DNA of 36,437 bases, taken from the NCBI GenBank assembly GCA_045106295.1, contig JBGCEI010000083.1, forward strand, positions 1-36,437, written 5' to 3'. Position numbers and translations under genes: made by a program. Positions 9,601 through 15,829 of the stretch are shown here, one piece after another (the stretch's first letter is position 1; each line of letters starts with the position of its first letter). This DNA comes from WTJX01 sp045106295 (GTDB lineage: Bacteria; Bacteroidota; Bacteroidia; Cytophagales; JAAEPT01). The notes under the pieces were generated by a model. That model made no database searches and was not told the origin of the DNA. It saw only the letters and a list, made by a program, of their open reading frames with translations.

Positions 9601-10262
9601 ACAATACATCTGTTCTTACATTAAGCCCTTTTTACCAACGGGTAAAGTTTGAAAATGAGTTGACCTTTGTGAATAAAGCAGAGTTTAGAAGTTATGATAT
9701 GGCGGGAGCAAAACTTTCTTTTCGTTATGAAAATGTAGACTTTCCAGTAAACCCAGTCAGGGGAATAAAGTTTAATGCTTCCTTAGGGTACACTAAATCG
9801 TTAGACATTGATGAAATTGATTTTTTAACTACCACAGCAGATGTCACGTTTTTCCTTCCACTTGGTTTCATGCCTAGAAGATCAACCTTGGGGTTAAAGT
9901 CTGGTTTTGGGCATAACACAGGAGACTTTGCTTTTTTTCAGTCTAACTACTTGAGTGGCTTAACCAATTTTAGAGGGATTACGAGAAACAGGTATGCTGG
10001 AAGAACAGGTTTTTTCAATACGATGGAACTTCATAGCAGCTTTACACAGTTAAAGACGTATATTACACCACTAGATATTGGTGCTTTGACTCATGTAGAC
10101 TTGGCTAGAGTGTGGTTAGATGGCGAGAATTCGTCTTTATGGCATGTGTCTGTAGGTGGTGGTTTGTATGTAGTAGTATCTGATGTGGTATCCATTGTTT
10201 CGGTCTATTCCGTATCTGATGAAGATAGAACATTTACCATAGGAACTAAATTTATTTTGTGA
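6648..10262 (+). CDS. Giant exported fusion: calcineurin-type phosphatase, kinase-like middle region, Omp85/BamA-like barrel
   Basis: A 1204-residue envelope protein with a signal peptide (1-19, cleavage near TFSQ). Residues about 28-355 form a calcineurin-like metallophosphoesterase with all metal motifs: GDAGD (35-39), LGDN (68-71), GNHD (111-114), GHHP (213-216) and GHEH (294-297). Residues about 430-720 resemble an atypical kinase fold by motif order: a glycine-rich stretch (LGGGFTTNSL, 438-447), a strand with lysines (YVLRSVKK, 457-464), LGDWDRHDDQW (589-599) and PRDRDQALF (616-624). From about 865 to the end lies an Omp85-like barrel (DDGLYLGGGF, RGIKFNASLGYT, LSGLTNFRG), ending in a strand with terminal FIL. 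The stop overlaps the next gene's ATG (TGATG). Likely cell location: outer membrane with periplasmic enzyme domains. Phosphatase and barrel are well supported; the kinase-like reading is my inference. Confidence 0.85.
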   Translation: MNKLLLFIFTITLSVATFSQEYGQKDIASIVYMIGDAGDNNSTALQNFSLLKAKLEKENPKTTSIIFLGDNIYPHGLTKKKNASRQQDEDRLNAQLKVVRQFKGQVTFIPGNHDWEKGHENGYNNVRRQQKYIEKALDRKHVFLPENGCGDVAVKEVGDNVVTIFIDTQWWLHTYKKGRGEEDGCTVHSKEELLITFKELLKKYRRKNVIVAGHHPFYSNGLHGGKFPASDHLFPLQNAHPPKKVPFPIIGSIYPLYRSILGHRQDISHPEYTNLKKEITSAMNQFENVVYAAGHEHSLQYFNKNNNHYIVSGSGSKNTHVKKTKKTLFGSSTVGFNTVTYLKNGDAWLHFYDVVNKETPVFSKKLYTKQKESDLVTDVKTMADYPGVVKTSADSTFKAGTLKRLFFGRLNRDFWTAEVSAPVIDLNTKLGGLTPSKLGGGFTTNSLHLTDSLGNKYVLRSVKKSSRFLIDYKYRNTVAQDILYDGIGSSHPYSALLVPHFTKATGIYAATPELVYVPKTAALGEYIAFGDNLCLFEMKPDDDIQGDDSFGNSKDIASSAKVVEKRHQDADNLIDVPYVIKARILDMFLGDWDRHDDQWKWAAFKEGKKTVYRVIPRDRDQALFKIDGVFPWLTARKWLVRKLQNFDEEIRDIKGLNFNARYFDRDFLSEANREQWIEGASTMQKLLRDSLIESCYDNYPEELQGIRKAFVINTLKKRRDQLVETAKRHYKVLSKEVDVVGTLGKDYFKINRKETGEVLVQAFEKKDSKTPFYERTFTKETKEIRLYGLDGKDEYEISGNAKKSVLVRIVAGENDAKIVDDSRVSAFVKKTKVYLPTDKGEVVKGKETRVIRQQPEESFIYNRKDFKYDNLSPIPYFGFNQDDGLYLGGGFKYVKHGFKKSPYKYSHSLAANTAVNSEVQNIKYQNEYTGVIGKLNLGLDAEYNAPLVFQFNGLGNEPNKNQINTIRVRMQNFMFAPFLSKRSKNNTSVLTLSPFYQRVKFENELTFVNKAEFRSYDMAGAKLSFRYENVDFPVNPVRGIKFNASLGYTKSLDIDEIDFLTTTADVTFFLPLGFMPRRSTLGLKSGFGHNTGDFAFFQSNYLSGLTNFRGITRNRYAGRTGFFNTMELHSSFTQLKTYITPLDIGALTHVDLARVWLDGENSSLWHVSVGGGLYVVVSDVVSIVSVYSVSDEDRTFTIGTKFIL

Positions 10263-11434
10263 TGAAGCAACTAGAAAAAAAGGTAGAAGCTTTTGTACGA
10301 GATTATTTTACAAAAGAAGGAAGTAAAAAAAGGCATTATCACAACTTGGAACACACCATTGGTGTGGTAAATAATACGGTGATGATTGCCAAAAATTCTG
10401 GCTGTTCCAAAGCAGACACTTATCTACTAACTATTGCTGCTTGGTTTCACGATCTAGGTTACTTAGCAGGTGGTTGCAAAGGACACGAAGTAAGAGGTTG
10501 TGAGTTGATTTCTAGTTTTATGGACAAACAAGATGTCGATGAATCCACTGTGACAAAAATAAAGTCGCTCATTATGGCGACTAATTTAGAATTAGAACCT
10601 ACTACCCTTCTAGAGCAAATCATGAAGGATGCCGATACACTTCATTTAGGTGATGTGAAGGCGTTCTTAAAATCGTCTAACAAATTACGTAAGGAAATCA
10701 AAGAAGAAGGAAAAGCACTTTCTAAACTAGAGTGGTATGAAATGACCCTAAGTTTCATGAAAAAGCACAGCTTTTACAGTCCTTTTGTAAAAGAGAATTA
10801 TGATGCAGGCAAAAAATTAAACATAAGTGTAGTAGAAAAAGAGATAGAAATGGCAAAAGAAAAAAAGAAAAAAAGCGAAGCAGAAGAGTTACCAGCTAAG
10901 GGGATTGAAACCATGTTTAGAATTTCGTTACGTAACCATGTAAACTTGAGTAGAATTGCCGACAATAAAGCCAATACGTTATTGAGTGTCAATGCCATTA
11001 TTGTGTCTATTGTGTTGAGTACGCTCTACCCTAAGTTAGACAATAATGCTTTCCTGTTTTACCCTAGTTCTATCTTACTGATTACGAGTATGCTCACTAT
11101 TTTTGTGAGTATCCTTTCTACTGTTCCTAAAAATACGCACGGTAAAATTAGTAGAGACGAAGTGTCTGCCAAAAAAGGAAACCTCTTATTCTTTGGGAAC
11201 TTTCATAATATGGATATTAAAGACTACGAATGGTCTGTTAATGAGTTAATGAAGGACAAAACGTATTTGTACAATACGCTAATTCGTGATTTGTACTACC
11301 TAGGAAAAGTATTAGAGAAAAAGTATTCGTTACTAAAAATTGCTTACTACATTTTTGTAGTCGGCATCTTTATCTCTATCTCTCTTTTTGTGTTGAGTAT
11401 TAATAATGTAATTGGTACTGGAGTAATTGAGTAA
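10262..11434 (+). CDS. HD-domain phosphohydrolase fused to a PycTM-like (DUF5706) membrane domain
   Basis: A 390-residue fusion. Residues about 5-180 are an HD-superfamily domain with HYHNLEH (25-31), WFHD (61-64), His75 and KDAD (122-125), the usual metal-binding set. After a charged linker (about 195-215, KEKKKKSEAEE) comes the transmembrane domain of the Pycsar effector type: the hallmark RIADNKANTLLSVNAIIVSI (231-250), a second hydrophobic segment (266-287) and a last one (358-380). PycTM proteins in Pycsar defence respond to cyclic pyrimidine nucleotides by disrupting the membrane; HD-linked relatives are often not next to a cyclase, and none lies in this window. The frame is open from a GTG at 10259, but the ATG at 10262, inside the TGATG overlap with the upstream stop, is the likely start. 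Domain assignment is good; a defence role is unproven. Confidence 0.85.
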   Translation: MKQLEKKVEAFVRDYFTKEGSKKRHYHNLEHTIGVVNNTVMIAKNSGCSKADTYLLTIAAWFHDLGYLAGGCKGHEVRGCELISSFMDKQDVDESTVTKIKSLIMATNLELEPTTLLEQIMKDADTLHLGDVKAFLKSSNKLRKEIKEEGKALSKLEWYEMTLSFMKKHSFYSPFVKENYDAGKKLNISVVEKEIEMAKEKKKKSEAEELPAKGIETMFRISLRNHVNLSRIADNKANTLLSVNAIIVSIVLSTLYPKLDNNAFLFYPSSILLITSMLTIFVSILSTVPKNTHGKISRDEVSAKKGNLLFFGNFHNMDIKDYEWSVNELMKDKTYLYNTLIRDLYYLGKVLEKKYSLLKIAYYIFVVGIFISISLFVLSINNVIGTGVIE

Positions 11435-11441
11435 TTTTTTT

Positions 11442-11792
11442 TCACTCAGTCAACCTCAGCTGATTGTGGCGATACGTTACTTCTTCCCAAGGAATGTGAA
11501 GCAAATCCATTTTCTTCATCATGTCTTTTAATGTTTTATCAAATAGCTGGGATCTCATCGCTTTTGTGACTTTTTCCTTTGCTTTTTCTGACAAGAAGTA
11601 ACCAATACCTTTTTTATTAAAAATAATTTCTTGCTCCTGCAAGTACGTAAACGTTCTCATGGCAGTATTTGGATTTACTTCTTTTGCTATTGCAAAATCT
11701 CTTACAGAAGGAATACGCTCATTTTCTCTCCATTGATTGGTTAATACTTCTTCGTAAAAAAGTGTGGCTAATTGTAAATAGACAGGTAACAT
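11442..11792 (-). CDS. Short GntR-family (YtrA-type) transcriptional regulator
   Basis: A 116-residue regulator with a GntR winged helix at the N-terminus (LPVYLQLATLFYEEVL...NERIPSVRDFAIAKEVNPNTAMRTFTYLQEQEIIFNKKGIGYFL) and a short helical tail of about 40 residues, the layout of the YtrA subgroup. In that group the regulator usually controls an adjacent ABC transporter operon; none is here. The frame can be extended to a TTG at 11843 or a GTG at 11825, but a good TTG-N19-TAGATTTG promoter lies at 11825-11854, so transcription should begin near 11820 and the ATG at 11792 is the best start. It converges with the HD-PycTM gene (7 bases between stops) and is divergent from the OmpA lipoprotein. 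Confidence 0.85.
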   Translation of the reverse strand: MLPVYLQLATLFYEEVLTNQWRENERIPSVRDFAIAKEVNPNTAMRTFTYLQEQEIIFNKKGIGYFLSEKAKEKVTKAMRSQLFDKTLKDMMKKMDLLHIPWEEVTYRHNQLRLTE

Positions 11793-11824
11793 GTAATCAT
11801 GTTTAGGGTGGTGTGATGTACTCA

Positions 11825-11854
11825 CAAATCTAAGCGATACCAATTAAAAAACAA
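11825..11854 (-). promoter_or_regulatory. Bacteroidota-type promoter of the GntR-family gene
   Basis: On the minus strand TTG (11854-11852), exactly 19 bases, then TAGATTTG (11832-11825). This is a full match to the Bacteroidota housekeeping promoter (TTG at -33, TAnnTTTG at -7). It predicts a start of transcription at about 11817-11820 and a leader of about 25-28 bases before the ATG at 11792. Confidence 0.7.
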
Positions 11855-11960
11855 GTGAGACCCTTTCTTTTGTGTACTCCATCGATAGTGTAATTGGATA
11901 CTTTTCATTAACTTAATGATTTCAATTCTAAAAATTTAATTTTTAAAATTAATAGTCGAT

Positions 11961-12875
11961 ATGAAAACAGCATACAATGCACTGGTTGTTGCATTTACAG
12001 CCATTTTAGTTACTTCTTGTGTAGCTAAAAAAGAATACCAAAAGTCTCAAGCAGACCTACTTACTGCCAGAAACGAGATGGGTAGATTCAAAGAAAAATT
12101 AGCCGAAACAGAAGGACAATTACGAACCTGTAAAAATGACTTAGCGGCGGCAAATGCACAGGGAAGCACTTCTTCTTCTTTGCGTCAAGAACAAATTGCT
12201 GATCTTAAGTCACAGATTGCTGACTTAAAAAAACAACGTGATACACAGGTAGAGCAAGTAGGTAACCTAACAGTGCTTTCTAAATCTGCTAACGATAATA
12301 TCAAAGAAACATTAAGTCAGCTAGAAGGAAAAGACAAATACATCAATGCGCTAAGAGATGCTCGTTCAAAAGCTGACTCCATCAACTTAGCCTTATCTGT
12401 TAACTTAACAAACGTATTAAAAGAAGGTATTGCTGACGATGATGTAGACATCAAAGTAGACAAAACAGTGGTATTTATTAACCTTTCGGATAAAATGCTG
12501 TACAAAAGTGGTAGTGCAGACATCACTTCTAAGGCAGACAAAGTATTGGGCAAAATTGCTGCTATCATAAAAGCAAAACCAGATTTTGAGGTAATGGTAG
12601 AAGGCTACACAGACAGTTTACCAATTAAGAAAGCAGGTATTAAAGACAATTGGGATTTAAGTGTATTGCGTTCTACTTCTGTGGTTCGTTCGTTACAACT
12701 AAAGCATGATGTTAACCCAAATAGATTAATAGCAGCGGGTAGAGGGCAATACAATGCCCTAGCGTCTAATTCTACCCCAGAAGGACGATCTACTAATAGA
12801 AGAACTCGAATCATTATTCTTCCTAAAATAGATCAGTTCTATGATTTACTGAAGCCTACAGGAGATATTAAGTAA
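11961..12875 (+). CDS. OmpA-family peptidoglycan-binding lipoprotein with coiled coil
   Basis: A 304-residue outer-membrane lipoprotein: lipobox VTSC with lipidated Cys20. Residues about 25-145 are a heptad-rich coiled coil (KSQADLLTARNEMGRFKEKLAETEGQL..., QIADLKSQIADLKKQRD). Residues about 165-292 form an OmpA-like domain (LYKSGSADI, VEGYTDSLPI, DNWDLSVLRSTSVVRSL, GRGQYNALASNSTPEGRSTNRRTRI) that binds meso-diaminopimelate of peptidoglycan; the conserved Asp in YTD and Arg in NRRTRI are present. Its job is probably to tether the outer membrane to the wall. Monocistronic: its own upstream gap and a strong terminator at 12939-12983. Confidence 0.9.
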   Translation: MKTAYNALVVAFTAILVTSCVAKKEYQKSQADLLTARNEMGRFKEKLAETEGQLRTCKNDLAAANAQGSTSSSLRQEQIADLKSQIADLKKQRDTQVEQVGNLTVLSKSANDNIKETLSQLEGKDKYINALRDARSKADSINLALSVNLTNVLKEGIADDDVDIKVDKTVVFINLSDKMLYKSGSADITSKADKVLGKIAAIIKAKPDFEVMVEGYTDSLPIKKAGIKDNWDLSVLRSTSVVRSLQLKHDVNPNRLIAAGRGQYNALASNSTPEGRSTNRRTRIIILPKIDQFYDLLKPTGDIK

Positions 12876-12901
12876 ATCAATATTGTCTAATTAAGCATTA
12901 T

Positions 12902-12932
12902 CGTCATTCCCTATTTTTCGGAAATCTCGAAC
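12902..12932. repeat. REP-like hairpin unit, copy A
   Basis: A 31-base unit opening cgtcattccc and closing tctcgaac, with an imperfect inverted core ATTCCC / GGAAAT. It matches the reverse complement of the unit at 19129-19159 at 22 of 31 positions by my count, and the unit at 19060-19088 in its first ten bases. It lies just before the terminator of the OmpA lipoprotein gene. Confidence 0.55.
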
Positions 12933-12938
12933 TGTTGA

Positions 12939-12983
12939 CCGTTTAGATACCATTTAAAAATGGAAGCCTAAGCGGTTTTTTTT
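12939..12983 (+). terminator. Rho-independent terminator of the OmpA lipoprotein gene
   Basis: The arms ccgtttag (12939-12946) and ctaagcgg (12968-12975) pair over 8 bases with one G-U pair, enclosing a second stem CCATT/AATGG, and are followed by eight T (12976-12983). Confidence 0.75.
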
Positions 12984-13013
12984 CTAAATAATCTTGGTCA
13001 AAAAACACCCTTT

Positions 13014-13586
13014 ATGGAAAAAAGATGTGCTTGGGCTACAAAACTTGAAGTAGACAAAAAATACCACGACATAGAATGGGGTGTCCCTATTTATGATGAC
13101 AGGTTATTATTCGAATATTTAATACTAGAAGGCGCTCAAGCTGGATTAAGTTGGACAACCATACTGGCAAAACGAGACAACTACAGAAAGGCTTTTGATA
13201 ATTTTGAAGCGAAAAAAATCATCCAGTACAATCAACAAAAGATTGACGAACTGCTAAACAATGTGGGGATTGTTCGGAACAAATTAAAAATAAATTCTGT
13301 CATCACTAACGCAAAACAGTTCCTTGAAATTCAAGAAGAATACGGTAGTTTCTCAACATTTATTTGGGGTTTTATTGGAGGAAAACCAGTACACAATAAA
13401 TGGGCAAGCGTTGAGGAAGTACCAACAAAAACAGAAGTCTCGGATTTAATGAGCAAAGCCTTAAAGAAAAAGGGCTTTAAGTTTATTGGAACAACAATTT
13501 GTTATGCTTTTATGCAAGCAGTAGGAATGGTAAATGACCACACAACAGATTGCTTTAGATATGAAAGAGTAAAAAGTATAAAATGA
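13014..13586 (+). CDS. tag: DNA-3-methyladenine glycosylase I
   Basis: Removes 3-methyladenine from alkylated DNA to start base-excision repair. The 190-residue product keeps the zinc site of Escherichia coli Tag, each shifted by one: Cys5, His18, His176 and Cys180 (NDHTTDCFRY), and the catalytic-pocket glutamate Glu39 in FEYLILEGAQAGLSW. The opening RCAWATKLEVDKKYHDIEWG is typical. Complete, normal length. It starts 30 bases after the preceding terminator, so it needs its own promoter; a weak TAATCTTGG lies at about 12988-12996 with no clear -33 box. It converges with ridA, 19 bases between stops. Confidence 0.96.
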   Translation: MEKRCAWATKLEVDKKYHDIEWGVPIYDDRLLFEYLILEGAQAGLSWTTILAKRDNYRKAFDNFEAKKIIQYNQQKIDELLNNVGIVRNKLKINSVITNAKQFLEIQEEYGSFSTFIWGFIGGKPVHNKWASVEEVPTKTEVSDLMSKALKKKGFKFIGTTICYAFMQAVGMVNDHTTDCFRYERVKSIK

Positions 13587-13605
13587 GTGTCTTAGAAATT
13601 GACAT

Positions 13606-13983
13606 TTATCCTCGCATAGCTACGCAAGAAATCTCTATTAAAACATCTTTTGGTAGTCTGCTCACTTCTACGGTTTCACGGGCAGGGAGTGACTGACCAA
13701 AAAAAGAAGCATATACCTCATTTATGGCAGAGAAATGTTTCATTTCTTTAATGAAAATACTACATTTCACTACCTGCTCTACCGTGAAATTAGCTTCTTT
13801 TAGAATGGCTGCAATGTTTTGTAAAGTTTGTTGTGTTTGTTCTTCAACAGTAATAGGCACTTGTCCAGAAACAGGATTTACAGGAATCTGACCCGAAACA
13901 AAGAGCGTATCTTTCACCTGCACTGCCTGACTGTATGGACCAATAGCAGCTGGTGCTTTACTAGTCTGAATAAGCTTTTTCAC
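13606..13983 (-). CDS. ridA: RidA-family enamine/imine deaminase
   Basis: RidA (YjgF/YER057c/UK114) proteins hydrolyse reactive enamine/imine intermediates released by PLP enzymes; trimeric and cytosolic. The 125-residue product has the full family pattern: APAAIGPYSQAVQVKDTLFVSGQIPVNP near the start, the central NIAAILKEANFTVEQVVKC stretch and PARETVEVSRLPKDVLIEISCVA with the substrate-binding arginine. The start is a GTG (13983-13981) whose first base is the last base of the glmS stop (TAGTG), giving strong translational coupling. A longer frame reaching an ATG at 14034 inside glmS adds 17 residues not found in the family and is not used. Confidence 0.92.
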   Translation of the reverse strand: MKKLIQTSKAPAAIGPYSQAVQVKDTLFVSGQIPVNPVSGQVPITVEEQTQQTLQNIAAILKEANFTVEQVVKCSIFIKEMKHFSAINEVYASFFGQSLPARETVEVSRLPKDVLIEISCVAMRG

Positions 13984-15818
13984 TATTCTACTGTTACTGA
14001 CTTGGCTAAATTTCTTGGTTGATCTACGTGACAACCTCTCATTACCGCAATATGATACGATAACAGCTGTAAAGGAAGTACCGCTAATAGAGGCATTAAC
14101 GCTTCGTGTGTAGAAGGAATCTCTATCACAAAATCGGCCATAGATGGAATGATATCATCTCCCTCTGTTACAATGGCTATCACTTGTCCTTTTCGTGCTT
14201 TTACTTCTTGGATATTCGATACTATTTTTTCGTATGATCCATCTTTAGTAGCAATAACAACTACAGGCATTTCCTCATCGATCAAAGCAATAGGTCCGTG
14301 CTTCATTTCCGCTGCTGGATATCCTTCTGCATGAATATAAGAAATCTCTTTTAGTTTTAATGCCCCTTCTAATGCTACTGGAAAGTTGTAACCTCTTCCT
14401 AAATATAAAAAATTTTTAGCGCCCTTAAACAAGCTAGCTATCCTCTCTATCTTCTCATTTCCTTCTAAAATCTTCGCTATTTTTGATGGCAGTTCTTCTA
14501 GTTGTACTAATAAATTACGATAGTCTGTTCCTGTGATAGTTCCTTTTTTCTTCGCCATCATAAGCGCTATCATAGTCAAAACAGTCACTTGTGTGGTAAA
14601 TGCTTTAGTGCTAGCCACTCCTATTTCTGGTCCTGCATGGGTATAGGCACCTGAATCTGCTATTCTCGAGATGGACGAGCCTACTACATTACATACACCT
14701 AGTATCGTAGCTCCTTTTGACTTAGCCAATTCAATAGCTGCCAATGTATCCGCAGTCTCTCCAGATTGAGAAATGGCAATCACCACATCTTTCTCTCCAA
14801 TAATTGGATTTCTGTACCTAAACTCTGAAGCATACTCTACCTCTACAGGAATACGTGCAAACTCTTCAAAAATATACTCCGCTACTAAACCAGCATGCCA
14901 CGATGTACCACAACCTATGATGATAATTCTACTCGCATTAACTAAAATATCTTCATACGCTTGTATGCCACCTAGTTGTAAATCAACAGAGCCAGGAACT
15001 AAGCGTCCACGCAAACAAGTTTCTAATGCTTGTGGTTGTTCAAAGATTTCTTTGAGCATAAAATGATCGAACCCACCCTTTTCTATGGACTCTAACGAAA
15101 GCTCTAACTCTTCTATGTAAGGCGTTTTTTGAACATCCTCAATGTTGTTGATACTCAGTTCACCATCTTTTATGACTGCTATTTCATAATCATTTAGGTA
15201 AACTACTTTATTGGTGTATTCAATAATTGGCGTAGCATCCGATGCTAAAAAGAATTCTCCTTCTCCTACACCTATTACTAAAGGGCTACTTTTACGAGCT
15301 GCTATTAATTGATTGGTATGATCTTTAGATAAAATTACAATAGCATAGGCTCCAATTACTTGATGAAGAGCCAAACGTACAGCTTCCTCTAATGCACAAG
15401 ATGTATTGTCTCTAATATCTTCGATCAGATGAATAAATACTTCTGAATCGGTATCGCTTTTGAAAGTATGTCCTTTTCCTTCTAATTCTGTACGTAGGGT
15501 AGAATAATTCTCTATGATTCCGTTGTGTACCAATGCCAAGCTACTGTCATTAGAATAATGTGGGTGTGCATTTACGTCGTTTGGCTCTCCGTGTGTTGCC
15601 CAACGTGTATGCCCTATCCCTGTACTGCTGTTAAGCGGTGTTTCTCCGATGAGATTTTCTAAATCAGCTACCTTTCCTTTACATTTATAGACATTTAATC
15701 CACCATTTAGCAAAGCTATTCCTGAACTATCGTACCCTCTGTACTCTAACCTTTTTAATCCTTTGATAATAATTTCTGATGCCTGCCTATGACCAGCGTA
15801 TGCTACAATTCCACACAT
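13983..15818 (-). CDS. glmS: Glutamine-fructose-6-phosphate aminotransferase (isomerizing)
   Basis: Makes glucosamine 6-phosphate from fructose 6-phosphate and glutamine, the first committed step to UDP-GlcNAc for peptidoglycan and lipopolysaccharide. The 611-residue product is full length: N-terminal class II glutaminase with the nucleophile Cys2 (MCGIVAYAGHRQ), TRWATHGEPNDVNAHPH and GDSEVF-type blocks, then two SIS sugar-isomerase domains (GCGTSWHAGL, ISQSGETADTLAA, GRGYNFPVALEGALKLKE), and the usual C-terminus DQPRNLAKSVTVE. No ribozyme or long leader is possible: the DUF4270 stop lies 11 bases upstream. It is third in the cluster half-GT5, DUF4270, glmS, ridA. Confidence 0.97.
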   Translation of the reverse strand: MCGIVAYAGHRQASEIIIKGLKRLEYRGYDSSGIALLNGGLNVYKCKGKVADLENLIGETPLNSSTGIGHTRWATHGEPNDVNAHPHYSNDSSLALVHNGIIENYSTLRTELEGKGHTFKSDTDSEVFIHLIEDIRDNTSCALEEAVRLALHQVIGAYAIVILSKDHTNQLIAARKSSPLVIGVGEGEFFLASDATPIIEYTNKVVYLNDYEIAVIKDGELSINNIEDVQKTPYIEELELSLESIEKGGFDHFMLKEIFEQPQALETCLRGRLVPGSVDLQLGGIQAYEDILVNASRIIIIGCGTSWHAGLVAEYIFEEFARIPVEVEYASEFRYRNPIIGEKDVVIAISQSGETADTLAAIELAKSKGATILGVCNVVGSSISRIADSGAYTHAGPEIGVASTKAFTTQVTVLTMIALMMAKKKGTITGTDYRNLLVQLEELPSKIAKILEGNEKIERIASLFKGAKNFLYLGRGYNFPVALEGALKLKEISYIHAEGYPAAEMKHGPIALIDEEMPVVVIATKDGSYEKIVSNIQEVKARKGQVIAIVTEGDDIIPSMADFVIEIPSTHEALMPLLAVLPLQLLSYHIAVMRGCHVDQPRNLAKSVTVE

Positions 15819-15829
15819 AAATCAACTAC

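Noticed and set aside
10262..11434. A complete Pycsar defence operon
   Set aside because: Only the PycTM-like domain is present; no uridylate or cytidylate cyclase gene lies in the window.
11400..11460. A terminator between the converging HD-PycTM and gntR genes
   Set aside because: There is a run of eight T, but the only stem (TGAGT/ACTCA) is five pairs and spans the T-run itself.
13606..14034. A longer RidA protein starting at an ATG at 14034
   Set aside because: The extra 17 residues lie inside glmS and do not fit the family; the GTG in the TAGTG overlap gives the normal N-terminus.
14773..15066. A 97-codon plus-strand open frame inside glmS
   Set aside because: Antisense shadow of the SIS domains; no family features.
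15819..15829. A glmS ribozyme
   Set aside because: Only 11 bases separate the DUF4270 stop from glmS, and glmS ribozymes are a feature of Firmicutes.
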